Source: CAITNQ01 sp041661365 (GTDB lineage Bacteria; Latescibacterota; UBA2968; UBA8231). Taken from it: DNA of 11,191 nucleotides. The stretch spans positions 1 to 11,191 of the forward strand of contig JBAZUN010000174.1 of assembly GCA_041661365.1 (NCBI GenBank), read 5' to 3'. Positions within the stretch are counted from its first letter, which is position 1. Each line of letters starts with the position of its first letter. Shown here piece after piece: positions 1 to 7,301 of this stretch. A program made the translations under genes and the position numbers. The notes beneath the pieces were generated by a model. The model ran no database searches and had not been told where the DNA came from. It saw only the letters and a list, made by a program, of their open reading frames with translations.

Positions 1-896
1 CACCGGCTGGCCATGCCCCCCACGGCCACCAGGGCGACGTAGCGGACCGACTTCATCACCCCGGCCTCGGAGGGGCCGATCCCGCCGTTGAAGTGGGTCA
101 GGAAGACCCCGGCCATTGCGGCGCAGACGGCGCTCAGGACGAAGACCCGCACCTTGAGCCGGGCGGTGTCCACCCCCATGGCGTCGGCCGCCTCCTCGTT
201 CCCGTGGATCGCCCTGAGGGCCCGGCCCAGGCGGGAGCGGACCAGGTTGAGGAAGAGGATCAGGGCGACCAGCACCAGGCCCCAGGCGAAGTAGTAGTTG
301 GCCACCCGCAGGGCCGGCGCGCCGGCGATCCGGAGCCCGGGAAGGACGGTGAACCCCGGCACGTCGGAGATCCCGTCGGCCTCGCCGCACAGGGTCGTGC
401 CCAGGACGATCCGGTAGACGATGGTGCCGAACCCCAGGGTGGCCATGGCCAGGTAGTGACCGCGCAGCCGCAGCACCGGGATGCCGATGAGAAAGGCCAC
501 GACCACGGCGAGGAGGACGGCGGCGACCAGGGCCAGCCAGGGCGACAGGTAGACCAGGGCGTTGCCGTAGAGGTCGGTGGTGCGGATGGCCAGCCCCGTA
601 CGGAGCAGGGCCGAGACCGGGAAGCGGTCGGCGGTGGCGGCCAGGTTCTGCGTGGTGAGGACCGCGGTGGTATACCCGCCGATGGCGAAGAAGCCGGCGT
701 GACCGAGGGAGATCTGACCGGCGTACCCCATCAGCAGACAGAGGCCGAGCACGACCAGGACGTAGTACGCGGCCATGGTCATCTGGGTCAGGTAGTACCG
801 CGTCTCGGTGACCGAGGTCAGCACCTGGACGAGGACCACGGCCGCGGCCAGCGCGACCGGCCCGAGCACGCGGGCGATAGAGTCCCTGTCCGCCAT
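1..896 (-). CDS. livM: Branched-chain amino acid type ABC transporter permease, LivM family (3' end cut off)
   Basis: Inner-membrane permease of a HAAT-type ABC importer, which would pair with the LivH-type permease encoded just upstream. The 298 visible residues contain the LivM signature GYAGQISLGHAGFFAIGGYT (57-76), the conserved LRLRGHYLAMATLGFG stretch (142-157) and the cytoplasmic coupling loop around SRLGRALRAIHGNEEA (221-236), separated by several hydrophobic spans. The reading frame is still open at the left edge after GGMASR, so the C-terminal end is missing; family members usually run some tens of residues further. The ATG at 896 lies 16 bases after the livH stop, with a purine/G-rich stretch between them, so the genes are probably cotranscribed and translated together. 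The family call is very firm. The substrate is not determined: this family also moves urea, short amides and aromatic acids. Confidence 0.95.
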   Translation of the reverse strand, partial: MADRDSIARVLGPVALAAAVVLVQVLTSVTETRYYLTQMTMAAYYVLVVLGLCLLMGYAGQISLGHAGFFAIGGYTTAVLTTQNLAATADRFPVSALLRTGLAIRTTDLYGNALVYLSPWLALVAAVLLAVVVAFLIGIPVLRLRGHYLAMATLGFGTIVYRIVLGTTLCGEADGISDVPGFTVLPGLRIAGAPALRVANYYFAWGLVLVALILFLNLVRSRLGRALRAIHGNEEAADAMGVDTARLKVRVFVLSAVCAAMAGVFLTHFNGGIGPSEAGVMKSVRYVALVAVGGMASR

Positions 897-912
897 CCCG
901 GCTTCCGCCCCC

Positions 913-1800
913 TCAGGCTCCGCGCGAGCCGTCCGCCCGGCCGCCGAACAGCCCGGTGGGCCGCACTACCAAAATGATCAGCAGGATGCTGATCGACACC
1001 ACGTCCTTGTACGCCGAGGGAAGCACGGTAATGCTCAAGGTCTCGAGAACCCCGATCAGCAGGCCGGCGGCCACCGCGCCGGTGGCGTTCCCCAGCCCGC
1101 CGAGGATCGCCGTGGTGAACCCCTTGATCGCCAGCGGGGTGCCGCAGTCGTACTGGGTCAGCGAGATCGGCGAGACGACGCACCCGGCCAGGGCGCCGAT
1201 CGCCGCGCTCAGCATGAAGGAGACCGTGACCATGCGGCGGGCGCTGATCCCGCACAGGGTCGCGGCGACGCGGTTGGCGCTGCAGGCCCGCATGGCCCTG
1301 CCGGTCTGGGTGTTGCCGAAGAACAGGGTCAGGCCGGCCACCACCGCCGCGGTGGTGCCCAGCACCCAGAGGACCTGGGGCGAGACGAAGGCGCCGAGGA
1401 TATTGATCGAGGAGGTCTCGTTCCCGGTGAAGTAGGGGAGGGCGCGGACCTTCTCGTCCCAGACGTGCAGGGCCGCCTCGCGCAGGAGGATGGAGAGCCC
1501 GATGGTGATGACCACCAGGCGCAGGACCGAGGGGTGCTTGAGCCAGCGGATGAAGACCAGCTCCAGCAGGGCGCCGACCAGGGCGGTGAGGACCACGGCC
1601 AGCAGGATGGCCAGGGGGAGCGGCATCAGGCCGCTGAAGGTGACCGCCATCATCGCCCCCAGCATGACGAACTCGCCTTGGGCGAAGTTGATGATCCCGG
1701 TGGCGTTGTAGATGATGTTGAAGCCGATGGCCACCACGGCGTAGATGCTGCCGATGGTCACCCCGGAGAGGAGGTACTGCAGGAGCTGAACCGCGGTCAT
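913..1800 (-). CDS. livH: Branched-chain amino acid type ABC transporter permease, LivH family
   Basis: Inner-membrane permease of the same importer as livM. The 295-residue protein has the usual LivH length. It opens with LLSGVTIGSIYAVVAIGF (11-27 region) and the hallmark INFAQGEFVMLGA (37-49). TGRAMRACSANRVAATLCGI (166-185) corresponds to the conserved cytoplasmic loop that meets the ATPases. IKGFTTAILGGLGNATGAVAAG (from 225) and the final RPTGLFG (280-286) are also typical. Multiple hydrophobic helices span the length. The ATG at 1800 gives the normal family N-terminus, although no strong Shine-Dalgarno precedes it. It lies 122 bases after the binding-protein gene, with a strong hairpin in that gap, and 16 bases before livM. 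Confidence 0.95.
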   Translation of the reverse strand: MTAVQLLQYLLSGVTIGSIYAVVAIGFNIIYNATGIINFAQGEFVMLGAMMAVTFSGLMPLPLAILLAVVLTALVGALLELVFIRWLKHPSVLRLVVITIGLSILLREAALHVWDEKVRALPYFTGNETSSINILGAFVSPQVLWVLGTTAAVVAGLTLFFGNTQTGRAMRACSANRVAATLCGISARRMVTVSFMLSAAIGALAGCVVSPISLTQYDCGTPLAIKGFTTAILGGLGNATGAVAAGLLIGVLETLSITVLPSAYKDVVSISILLIILVVRPTGLFGGRADGSRGA

Positions 1801-1848
1801 GGAGTCATCGGTCGGGGGGAAGAACGGTCCGCGCCGGATGGCGGGCGT

Positions 1849-1878
1849 GGGGCGTGCGCCGGTGGAGGCGCACGCCCC
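1849..1878 (-). promoter_or_regulatory. Perfect 12-bp hairpin between the binding-protein and livH genes
   Basis: The arms GGGGCGTGCGCC (1849-1860) and GGCGCACGCCCC (1867-1878) are perfect complements around a 6-base loop. The structure lies 44 bases beyond the binding-protein stop and 48 bases before livH. No T tract follows on the minus strand, so it is a poor classical intrinsic terminator. By analogy with other ABC operons it may protect the 3' end of the binding-protein message or partly stop transcription, giving more binding protein than permease. The structure is seen directly; the role is inferred. Confidence 0.7.
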
Positions 1879-1922
1879 TGGGAATCAACGGGGTCCCCGA
1901 GTGGTCCGGGGCGCCACCGCGC

Positions 1923-3095
1923 TTACTTGTGGTGGTGATACGGGACGAACTTGCCCCCCTTGACCGTGAGCATCTCGAAGGCGCCGAGGTCCAGCCCGCA
2001 GTGATCGGTGGCCGAGAAGTTGAACACCCCCGCGGTGCCGGCCAGGCCCTTTTGCCCCTCGATCGCCGTCCGGACCGCCTCGCGGCTGATCTCAGGCGCG
2101 GCGTTGATCCCGGCGGTCAGGACCAGGAAGGCGTCGTAGGCGTGGCCGCCGAAGGTGCTGGCGTCTTCCTTGAAGCGGGTCTCGTAGTCGGTCTTGTACT
2201 TCACCAGCACGGCCCGCTGCGGGTGGTCGGCGGGCAACGACTCGGCGATCAGCAGCCGGCCGGCGGGGAAGATGATCCCCTCGGCCGCTTCACCCGCGGC
2301 CTGGACGTAGCGGATGTTCCCGAACCCGTGGCTCTGGAAGAGCGGCACGTCGAGGCCGATCTGCTTCATGTTCTTCGGGACGATCGACTGCGCCGGCTCG
2401 ATCGACCAGTTGACCACCGCCTTGACCCCCGCCGCCTTGAGCTTGGTCAGCACCGCGCTCAGGTCGGTGGCGTCCTTGTCGTAGGTCTCGCTGATGAGGA
2501 TGGTGATCCCCATGCTCGGGGCGAGCTTTTCGAGCTGGGCCTTGCCGGCGTTGCCGAAGCCCGTAGTGCTCGCCACGACGCCGATCTGGGTGATCCCCAG
2601 CTCCTTCAAGGTGCCGTAGATCCGCTGCACCGCCTGGCTGTCCATTTGCGGGGTCTTGAAGACGAAGCGGGCCACCGGATTGACGATCACCTCGGCCGCG
2701 GCGCACGAGATCAGCAGGGTTCCGGCCTGCTCGCAGAGGTCCTTGATCTTCATGGTTTCGCCGGTGGTCGAGGGGCCGATGATGGCGAAGACCTGATCCT
2801 CCTCGATGAGCTGCTTAGCGAAGGAGATCGCCTTCTCCGGGTTCCCCTGAGAATCCTTGACGATGAGCTGGACCGGCCGGCCCTTGATCCCGCCGGTGGC
2901 GTTGGTTTGCTCGATCAGCATCTCGAGGGTGTTGGCCTCGGGCTTGCCCAGGTTGGCGGCCGGTCCGGTCACCGCCAGGATGGCGCCGATCTTGATCGGC
3001 TCCGGCGCCTGGGCCGTGGCCGCCGGCGTCAGGCCGAGCGGGGCGAGGAGGACGGCGGCCAACGCCGCCGCGAGGACGATGCGCGTGCGAGACAT
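1923..3095 (-). CDS. Periplasmic substrate-binding protein of a LivJ/LivK-type ABC importer
   Basis: Periplasmic ligand receptor (Peripla_BP_6 / Leu-Ile-Val binding family), 390 residues, feeding the LivH/LivM permeases downstream. Residues 1-30 form a signal peptide: basic MSRTR, a long hydrophobic core, then ATAQA before PEPIKIG. There is no lipobox cysteine, so it is probably a free periplasmic protein. The mature part begins with IKIGAILAVTGPAANLG, the usual first strand and ligand loop. It continues with GGIKGRPVQLIVKDSQGNPEKA (from 69) and AIIGPSTTGE (105-113), where hydroxyl residues normally bind the ligand's amino-acid group. Two cysteines (121 and 131) lie close together and could form a disulfide. 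The C-terminus is histidine-rich (YHHHK). The ATG at 3095 is chosen because GGAGG lies 8 bases upstream; an in-frame GTG at 3110 lies upstream of that site. The ligand cannot be assigned from sequence. Confidence 0.93.
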   Translation of the reverse strand: MSRTRIVLAAALAAVLLAPLGLTPAATAQAPEPIKIGAILAVTGPAANLGKPEANTLEMLIEQTNATGGIKGRPVQLIVKDSQGNPEKAISFAKQLIEEDQVFAIIGPSTTGETMKIKDLCEQAGTLLISCAAAEVIVNPVARFVFKTPQMDSQAVQRIYGTLKELGITQIGVVASTTGFGNAGKAQLEKLAPSMGITILISETYDKDATDLSAVLTKLKAAGVKAVVNWSIEPAQSIVPKNMKQIGLDVPLFQSHGFGNIRYVQAAGEAAEGIIFPAGRLLIAESLPADHPQRAVLVKYKTDYETRFKEDASTFGGHAYDAFLVLTAGINAAPEISREAVRTAIEGQKGLAGTAGVFNFSATDHCGLDLGAFEMLTVKGGKFVPYHHHK

Positions 3096-3103
3096 ACGAC
3101 TTG

Positions 3104-3108
3104 CCTCC
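3104..3108 (-). promoter_or_regulatory. Ribosome binding site fixing the binding-protein start
   Basis: GGAGG on the minus strand ends 8 bases before the ATG at 3095. It is the clearest Shine-Dalgarno in the window and rules against the in-frame GTG at 3110, which would overlap it. Confidence 0.8.
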
Positions 3109-3145
3109 ACGTGGGGGTTCTTGGCTAGGCCCGGCAGGTGCGGTA

Positions 3146-3167
3146 CGGTCCGCGTCGACGCGGACCG
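3146..3167. repeat. Perfect 22-base palindrome between mnmG and the ABC cluster
   Basis: The left half is CGGTCCGCGTC and the right half GACGCGGACCG, which are exact reverse complements. As RNA it would form a 9-bp stem with a TCGA loop. It lies 42 bases past the mnmG stop and about 50 bases before the binding-protein ATG. No T run follows on the minus strand, so a standard terminator is unlikely unless the organism uses hairpins without a U tract. A dimeric repressor site controlling the uptake operon is the alternative. I see no convincing -35/-10 pair nearby. Confidence 0.6.
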
Positions 3168-3209
3168 CCCGGGCGCGAGCCGAAAGATACGGCCGTGGCC
3201 GCTGCCTGT

Positions 3210-5156
3210 CTACCGGTCCACGGTCGCCGGCGGTTCCGGCTCGATCCGGTGGTCAGGACGGTCCCCGGTCGCCTGGTCGCGGCCCCAGTGACGCGCGTGC
3301 AGGACCACCATCAGGGTGGACAGGTCGGCCGGCGAGACCCCCGAGATCCGGCTGGCCTGCCCGAGGGTGCGGGGACGGATCTCGGCCAGCTTCTGGCGGG
3401 CCTCGGTGGCGATGTTGAGCAGGGGATCGGCGTAGTCGAACCCCGCGGGGATCGACCGCCCCTCGAGCCGCTGCAGGCGGGCCACCTCGAGGCTCTGGCG
3501 CTCCAGGTACCCCGAGTACTTGACCTCGGCCTCCACGTGCTCGGCCGCGTCGAAGCTCAGTGCTCTCGGCGCCGGCGCCAGCTCGATCAGCTCGGCATAC
3601 CCGATCTCCGGCCGTCGCAGCAGCTCCGCCAGGGTCACCGGCTGTCGCAGCTCGGCGCTGCCCAACCGCCGCAGCCGTTCCTGGACCCCGTCGCTCGGGG
3701 TGAGCCGCTGGGAGCGGAGGCGCTCGAGCTCGGCGGCCACCTGGGCCTGCTTGGCGCGGAAGCGGGCGTAGACCCGGTCGTTGACCAGGCCCAGGGAGCG
3801 GCCCAGTTCCATCAGCCGGAAGTCGGCGTTGTCCTCGCGCAGGAGCAGCCGGTACTCGGCCCGCGAGGTGAAGATCCGGTACGGCTCGCGCGTCCCCTTG
3901 GTCACCAGGTCGTCGATCAGCACGCCGATGTATCCCTGCGAGCGGTCCAGGACCAGGGGCGGCTCGTTGCGGCCGCGCAGCACCGCGTTGATCCCGGCCA
4001 TCAGCCCCTGGGCCGCCGCCTCCTCGTACCCGGTGGTGCCGTTGATCTGGCCGGCGAAGAACAGCCCCTCCACCCGCTTCGTCTCCAGGTGGGGGTAGAG
4101 CTGGGTCGGCGGGGAAAAGTCGTATTCGATGGCGTAGGCCGGCCGCAGGAGCTGGGCCCGCTCGAGCCCGGGGACGGTGTGCACCACCTCGTGCTGCAGC
4201 TCCTCGGGAAGGCTCATCGACAGCCCGTTCAGGTAATACTCCAGGGTGCGGGTGCCCTCGGGCTCGAGGAAGAGCTGGTGCCGGTCCTTGGCCGCGAACT
4301 TGACCACCTTGTCCTCGATCGACGGGCAGTACCGCGGCCCGATCCCCTCGATGCGGCCGCCGTACAGGGCCGAGCGATCGAGATTGGCCCGGATCAGGTC
4401 ATGGGTGACCGGCGTGGTCCAGGTGATCCAGCAGGGGAGCTGCGGCTGGTCGATCCTCTCGGTGCTGTAGGAAAAAGGCCGGGGCGGGTCGTCGCCGGGC
4501 TGGGCCTCCATGGCGGCGAAGTCGATCGTACGGCCGTTCAGCCGGGGCGGGGTGCCGGTCTTGAGCCTGCCGATCTCGAAGCCGAGGGCCGCGAGGCTGT
4601 CGGCCGCCCGGTCCGCCGAAGCCTCGCCGGCGCGGCCGGCGCTGAAGCAGGTGTCGCCGACGTGCACCCGCCCGCGCAGGAAGGTGCCGGTGGTCAGCAC
4701 CACCGCGCGGCCCAGGTAGGTCACCCCGCCACGGACCGTCACGCCCCGGACGCGGCCGGCCTCGACCACCAGCTCCTCCATCAGCCCCTGGCGCAGGTCG
4801 AGGCCGGGCTGCTCCTCACAGGTCAGCTTGAGCTCGAGCTGGTAGGCCCGGCGGTCGGCCTGGGCCCGCGAGGCCCGGACCGCCGGCCCCTTGCCGGTGT
4901 TGAGTCGCCGGAACTGGATCCCGGTGCGGTCGGTGTTGACCGCCATCTGCCCCCCCAGGGCGTCGATCTCCTTGACCAGGTGGCCCTTGCCCACCCCGCC
5001 GACGGCAGGGTTGCACGACATCTGGCCGATCGAGTCGAGGTTGAGGGTCAGCAGGAGGGCGCGGGCGCCCATGCGGGCCGCGGCCAGGGCGGCCTCGACA
5101 CCCGCGTGGCCGCCGCCGACCACGATCACGTCGTAGAGCAGGGGGAAGGCGCTCAT
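3210..5156 (-). CDS. mnmG: tRNA uridine-5-carboxymethylaminomethyl modification enzyme MnmG (GidA)
   Basis: FAD-dependent subunit that works with the GTPase MnmE to add the (carboxymethyl)aminomethyl group at C5 of the wobble uridine in certain tRNAs. The 648-residue protein is close to the usual ~620-650. The N-terminal FAD Rossmann motif is VIVVGGGHAGVEAA (10-23). SCNPAVGGVGKGHL (47-60) holds Cys48, and RYCPSIEDKVVKF (275-287) holds Cys277, the two conserved cysteines. FAGQINGTTGYEEAAAQG (367-384) and DDLVTKGTREPYRIFTSRAEYRLLLR (from 415) are also diagnostic. The helical MnmE/tRNA-binding C-terminus (YSGYLERQ) is present, followed by a proline- and charge-rich tail of about 20 residues that looks non-conserved. 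Translation starts at the ATG at 5156, 61 bases after the kinase-like gene; the Shine-Dalgarno is only a G-rich stretch. Neither mnmE nor rsmG is adjacent in the window. Confidence 0.98.
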   Translation of the reverse strand: MSAFPLLYDVIVVGGGHAGVEAALAAARMGARALLLTLNLDSIGQMSCNPAVGGVGKGHLVKEIDALGGQMAVNTDRTGIQFRRLNTGKGPAVRASRAQADRRAYQLELKLTCEEQPGLDLRQGLMEELVVEAGRVRGVTVRGGVTYLGRAVVLTTGTFLRGRVHVGDTCFSAGRAGEASADRAADSLAALGFEIGRLKTGTPPRLNGRTIDFAAMEAQPGDDPPRPFSYSTERIDQPQLPCWITWTTPVTHDLIRANLDRSALYGGRIEGIGPRYCPSIEDKVVKFAAKDRHQLFLEPEGTRTLEYYLNGLSMSLPEELQHEVVHTVPGLERAQLLRPAYAIEYDFSPPTQLYPHLETKRVEGLFFAGQINGTTGYEEAAAQGLMAGINAVLRGRNEPPLVLDRSQGYIGVLIDDLVTKGTREPYRIFTSRAEYRLLLREDNADFRLMELGRSLGLVNDRVYARFRAKQAQVAAELERLRSQRLTPSDGVQERLRRLGSAELRQPVTLAELLRRPEIGYAELIELAPAPRALSFDAAEHVEAEVKYSGYLERQSLEVARLQRLEGRSIPAGFDYADPLLNIATEARQKLAEIRPRTLGQASRISGVSPADLSTLMVVLHARHWGRDQATGDRPDHRIEPEPPATVDR

Positions 5157-5217
5157 CGGCGGAACCGCCCCGGTAAACCGGATCCTTGGGAAACGGGGCG
5201 ACCCAGGGGGCGGTCGA

Positions 5218-6222
5218 TCAACCGTCGATCAGGGTGCGGTTGATGAACTCCGTGATCTCGTCGATCCGGATCAGCTCGGTGAAGAGCAGGCTCTGGGCGA
5301 TCCGCCGCGACAGGTCGGCGGTGTGGGCGTCGGGGAGGGGGACCGGCTGGCGGCCGTCGGTGGCGGCGAGGAGCAGACACCCCAGGTCGCGCACGGCCAA
5401 CTGCTCGGTCTCCTTGACCCGCTCGTATTCGGCCTTGCCGAAGTAGGCGTGCCAGAAGACGTTGATCGCCTCGAGGTAGGCGGCCTTCTGCGAGCTGTTC
5501 TGCATCGCCTTGAGGCACATGTCGGTGGAGTAGAAGGCCAGGTCGAAGGAAGGACTGCCGTAGTGGGCCACGGCGAAGTCGACCAGGTAGAGCTGGCCGC
5601 TGTTGACCCAGATACTGCGGGGCCGCACGTCGCCCAGGACCAGGACCCGGCCGTCCTTGAGCAGGTGCCGGGCCTGGGTGTCGACGATCTTCTTCAGGTC
5701 GGGGAAGGCCAGGGCCACCTGGCCGTGGTACGGCTCGACGCGGAGCTGGCTGAAGGCCTTGGTGTCCTTGAACTGGGCCTTGAGGTCGCGCTTGCCGGCC
5801 GTTTCGTTGTGGACCGTGGCCACCAGCTCGCCGCACTGGACGGCGATCTGCAGGTCGATCCGCCCGCCCGCCAGCTCGTCCTCCCATAGGGTGGCGGTGT
5901 CGACCGGGGCCGTGGTGACCAGCACGAAGTCGGTGCGGTCCTCGAGCACCACCTCGGGGAGGAGCGGGGGCGGCAGGATCTCCGCCAGCCGCTCGATGCA
6001 GTTGCGCTCGGCGAAGATCCGCCTGCGGTCGAGCCACCAGCGCTCGGGAATGTCGACCCGAGAGAGGGCCTGCTTGACGATCCAGCGCTGCTCCGGACCG
6101 GCCACGTAGAACACCAGGTTCTTCCGGCCGTCGCCCAGGGGCTCGACGGTCAGGTGGGTGCCCTTGGCCACCAGCTTCTTGCGCTGCAGGTACGCGGGGA
6201 TGCTCTTCTTGTCCAGGGTCAT
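5218..6222 (-). CDS. Kinase-fold protein, methylthioribose kinase/aminoglycoside phosphotransferase-like, coupled to lipA
   Basis: A 334-residue protein with the layout of APH-fold small-molecule kinases. The N-lobe has LGDGRKNLVFYV (29-40), matching the glycine loop of methylthioribose kinases, and IVKQA (48-52) with the ATP lysine at 50. The C-lobe has VLGDVRPRSIWV (195-206) and LVDFAVAHYGSPSFDLAFY (from 212), which align by eye with HGDLHTGSI and DPEFAFYGPMGFDIG of methylthioribose kinases. The putative catalytic Asp198 and metal Asp215 are kept, but the usual His before GD is Leu and the Glu after the metal Asp is missing. Activity may therefore be altered. The ATG at 6222 overlaps the lipA stop (ATGA); the frame is open further upstream but only as a shadow of lipA. 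No signal peptide, so cytoplasmic. The substrate is unknown. A methionine-salvage role is possible, but no salvage gene is nearby. Confidence 0.75.
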   Translation of the reverse strand: MTLDKKSIPAYLQRKKLVAKGTHLTVEPLGDGRKNLVFYVAGPEQRWIVKQALSRVDIPERWWLDRRRIFAERNCIERLAEILPPPLLPEVVLEDRTDFVLVTTAPVDTATLWEDELAGGRIDLQIAVQCGELVATVHNETAGKRDLKAQFKDTKAFSQLRVEPYHGQVALAFPDLKKIVDTQARHLLKDGRVLVLGDVRPRSIWVNSGQLYLVDFAVAHYGSPSFDLAFYSTDMCLKAMQNSSQKAAYLEAINVFWHAYFGKAEYERVKETEQLAVRDLGCLLLAATDGRQPVPLPDAHTADLSRRIAQSLLFTELIRIDEITEFINRTLIDG

Positions 6223-7169
6223 CGCTCTACCGTCTGCTCCTTCTGGAGGGACGTGGCCGCTATCCCGTGGAGCGGGGCCGCCGGCTCCGGCCCGGTGACC
6301 CGGCGCAGCTCGCCGACCTGGCCCGCGGCCCGGTACGAGCTGCGCACCAGCGGTCCAGACTCGACGTGGGCGAATCCCAACCCCCGCGCGAAGCCGGCCC
6401 ACTCGGTGAACTCCTCCGGGGGAACGAAGCGATCCACCGGCACGTGCTGAGGCGACGGGCTGAGGTACTGACCGACGGTCAGGATGGAGCACCGCACCCC
6501 GGCCAGGTCGCGGATGGTCCGGCTAATCTCGTCGTGGGTTTCGCCCGCGCCCAGCATGATCCCCGACTTGGTCGGCGCCGGGCCGCGGGCGTGGGCCCGG
6601 GCGAGTAGCTCGAGGGAGCGCTCGTACCGGGCCTGGGGCCGCATCACGGGGTACAGGCGCGGTACCGTCTCCACGTTGTGGTTCAGGATCTCCGGACCGG
6701 CCTGGAGCACCGTGCGGAGCGCGTCCTCGTCCCCCTTGAAGTCGGGGATGAGGACCTCGACCGTGGTCCCCGGGCAGCGCCGGTGCAGGGCCTCTATCGT
6801 CCGCGCGAAGATCCGCGCCCCGCCGTCGGGCAACTCATCGCGGTTGACCGAGGTGATCACCGCGTGCTGCAGGTTGAGGCGGGAGACGGCGTCGGCGACC
6901 CGTTCCGGCTCTTCCTCGTCGACCCGGCCCGGGCGGCCGGTCTTGATGGCGCAGAACCCGCAACTGCGCGTGCAGACGTCGCCGAGGATCATAAAGGTGG
7001 CGGTCCGGTGGTGCCAGCACTCGCCGATGTTAGGGCAGCGGGCACTCTCGCACACGGTGTGGAGCCGCAGCTCCGACACCAATCCCTTCAGCTCCAGGTA
7101 GTTGGGGCTGCCTGGGGCCTTGGCTTTGAGCCAACTGGGCAGACGTTGGATCCGCGTGGTTTCAGGCAT
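6219..7169 (-). CDS. lipA: Lipoyl synthase (radical SAM)
   Basis: Inserts two sulfur atoms into protein-bound octanoyl groups to make lipoyl cofactors for 2-oxoacid dehydrogenases and the glycine cleavage system. The 316-residue protein has normal length and all expected ligands. The auxiliary cluster motif CESARCPNIGEC gives Cys40, Cys45 and Cys51. The radical-SAM motif CTRSCGFC gives Cys66, Cys70 and Cys73. RSSY (276-279) supplies the serine ligand of the auxiliary cluster. Other landmarks are TFMILGDVCTR, AVITSVNRDELPDGGA, NHNVETVPRLYP and KSGIMLGAGE. The ATG at 7169 follows a sigma70-like promoter by about 40 bases, but no clear Shine-Dalgarno precedes it. The stop codon overlaps the next gene's start. 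lipB is not in the window. Confidence 0.98.
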   Translation of the reverse strand: MPETTRIQRLPSWLKAKAPGSPNYLELKGLVSELRLHTVCESARCPNIGECWHHRTATFMILGDVCTRSCGFCAIKTGRPGRVDEEEPERVADAVSRLNLQHAVITSVNRDELPDGGARIFARTIEALHRRCPGTTVEVLIPDFKGDEDALRTVLQAGPEILNHNVETVPRLYPVMRPQARYERSLELLARAHARGPAPTKSGIMLGAGETHDEISRTIRDLAGVRCSILTVGQYLSPSPQHVPVDRFVPPEEFTEWAGFARGLGFAHVESGPLVRSSYRAAGQVGELRRVTGPEPAAPLHGIAATSLQKEQTVER

Positions 7170-7210
7170 GACCGCGACCGGGTGAACGACGCCGCAACTC
7201 GGGACAATAT

Positions 7211-7239
7211 AGTGTAACGCCGAAGCCGTTCGGGATCAA
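7211..7239 (-). promoter_or_regulatory. Sigma70-type promoter for lipA
   Basis: On the minus strand TTGATC (7234-7239) and TACACT (7211-7216) are separated by exactly 17 bases; each matches the consensus at 4 of 6 positions. This sits in an unusually AT-rich patch for the window, and transcription would begin a few bases below 7211, leaving a leader of about 35 bases to the lipA ATG. An overlapping TATATT (7207-7212) could serve as an alternative -10. The spacer contains a small inverted repeat, CCGAA-4-TTCGG (7220-7233). It probably drives lipA, the kinase-like gene and mnmG. Confidence 0.6.
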
Positions 7240-7301
7240 GCCTGTCCCACCGTCTCTCCCGACCGCCGGATACTCTGTTAGGATGTGAAAAATGCAATTG
7301 C

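Noticed and set aside
93..3128. Overlapping plus-strand open frames of 294-424 codons across the ABC transporter genes
   Set aside because: They lie antisense to clearly recognisable liv genes, encode low-complexity Gly/Asp/Arg/Gln/His-rich protein with no known motif, and are the usual by-product of high GC at third positions.
3138..5243. A 701-codon plus-strand open frame opposite mnmG
   Set aside because: MnmG on the minus strand has every family motif; the opposite frame is compositionally biased (Leu/Gly/Arg/Gln/Asp/His) and shows no domain.
6223..6492. N-terminal extension of the kinase-like protein by 90 residues
   Set aside because: The extension lies within lipA in another frame and is Arg/Gly/Pro-rich; the ATG at 6222 in ATGA and the family-like N-terminus give the better start.
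7284..7301. Possible terminator after the GT87 gene (GCAATTGC followed by ATTTTT)
   Set aside because: The palindrome would leave only about two or three pairs around a loop, too weak for an intrinsic terminator, although the T run is notable in such GC-rich DNA.
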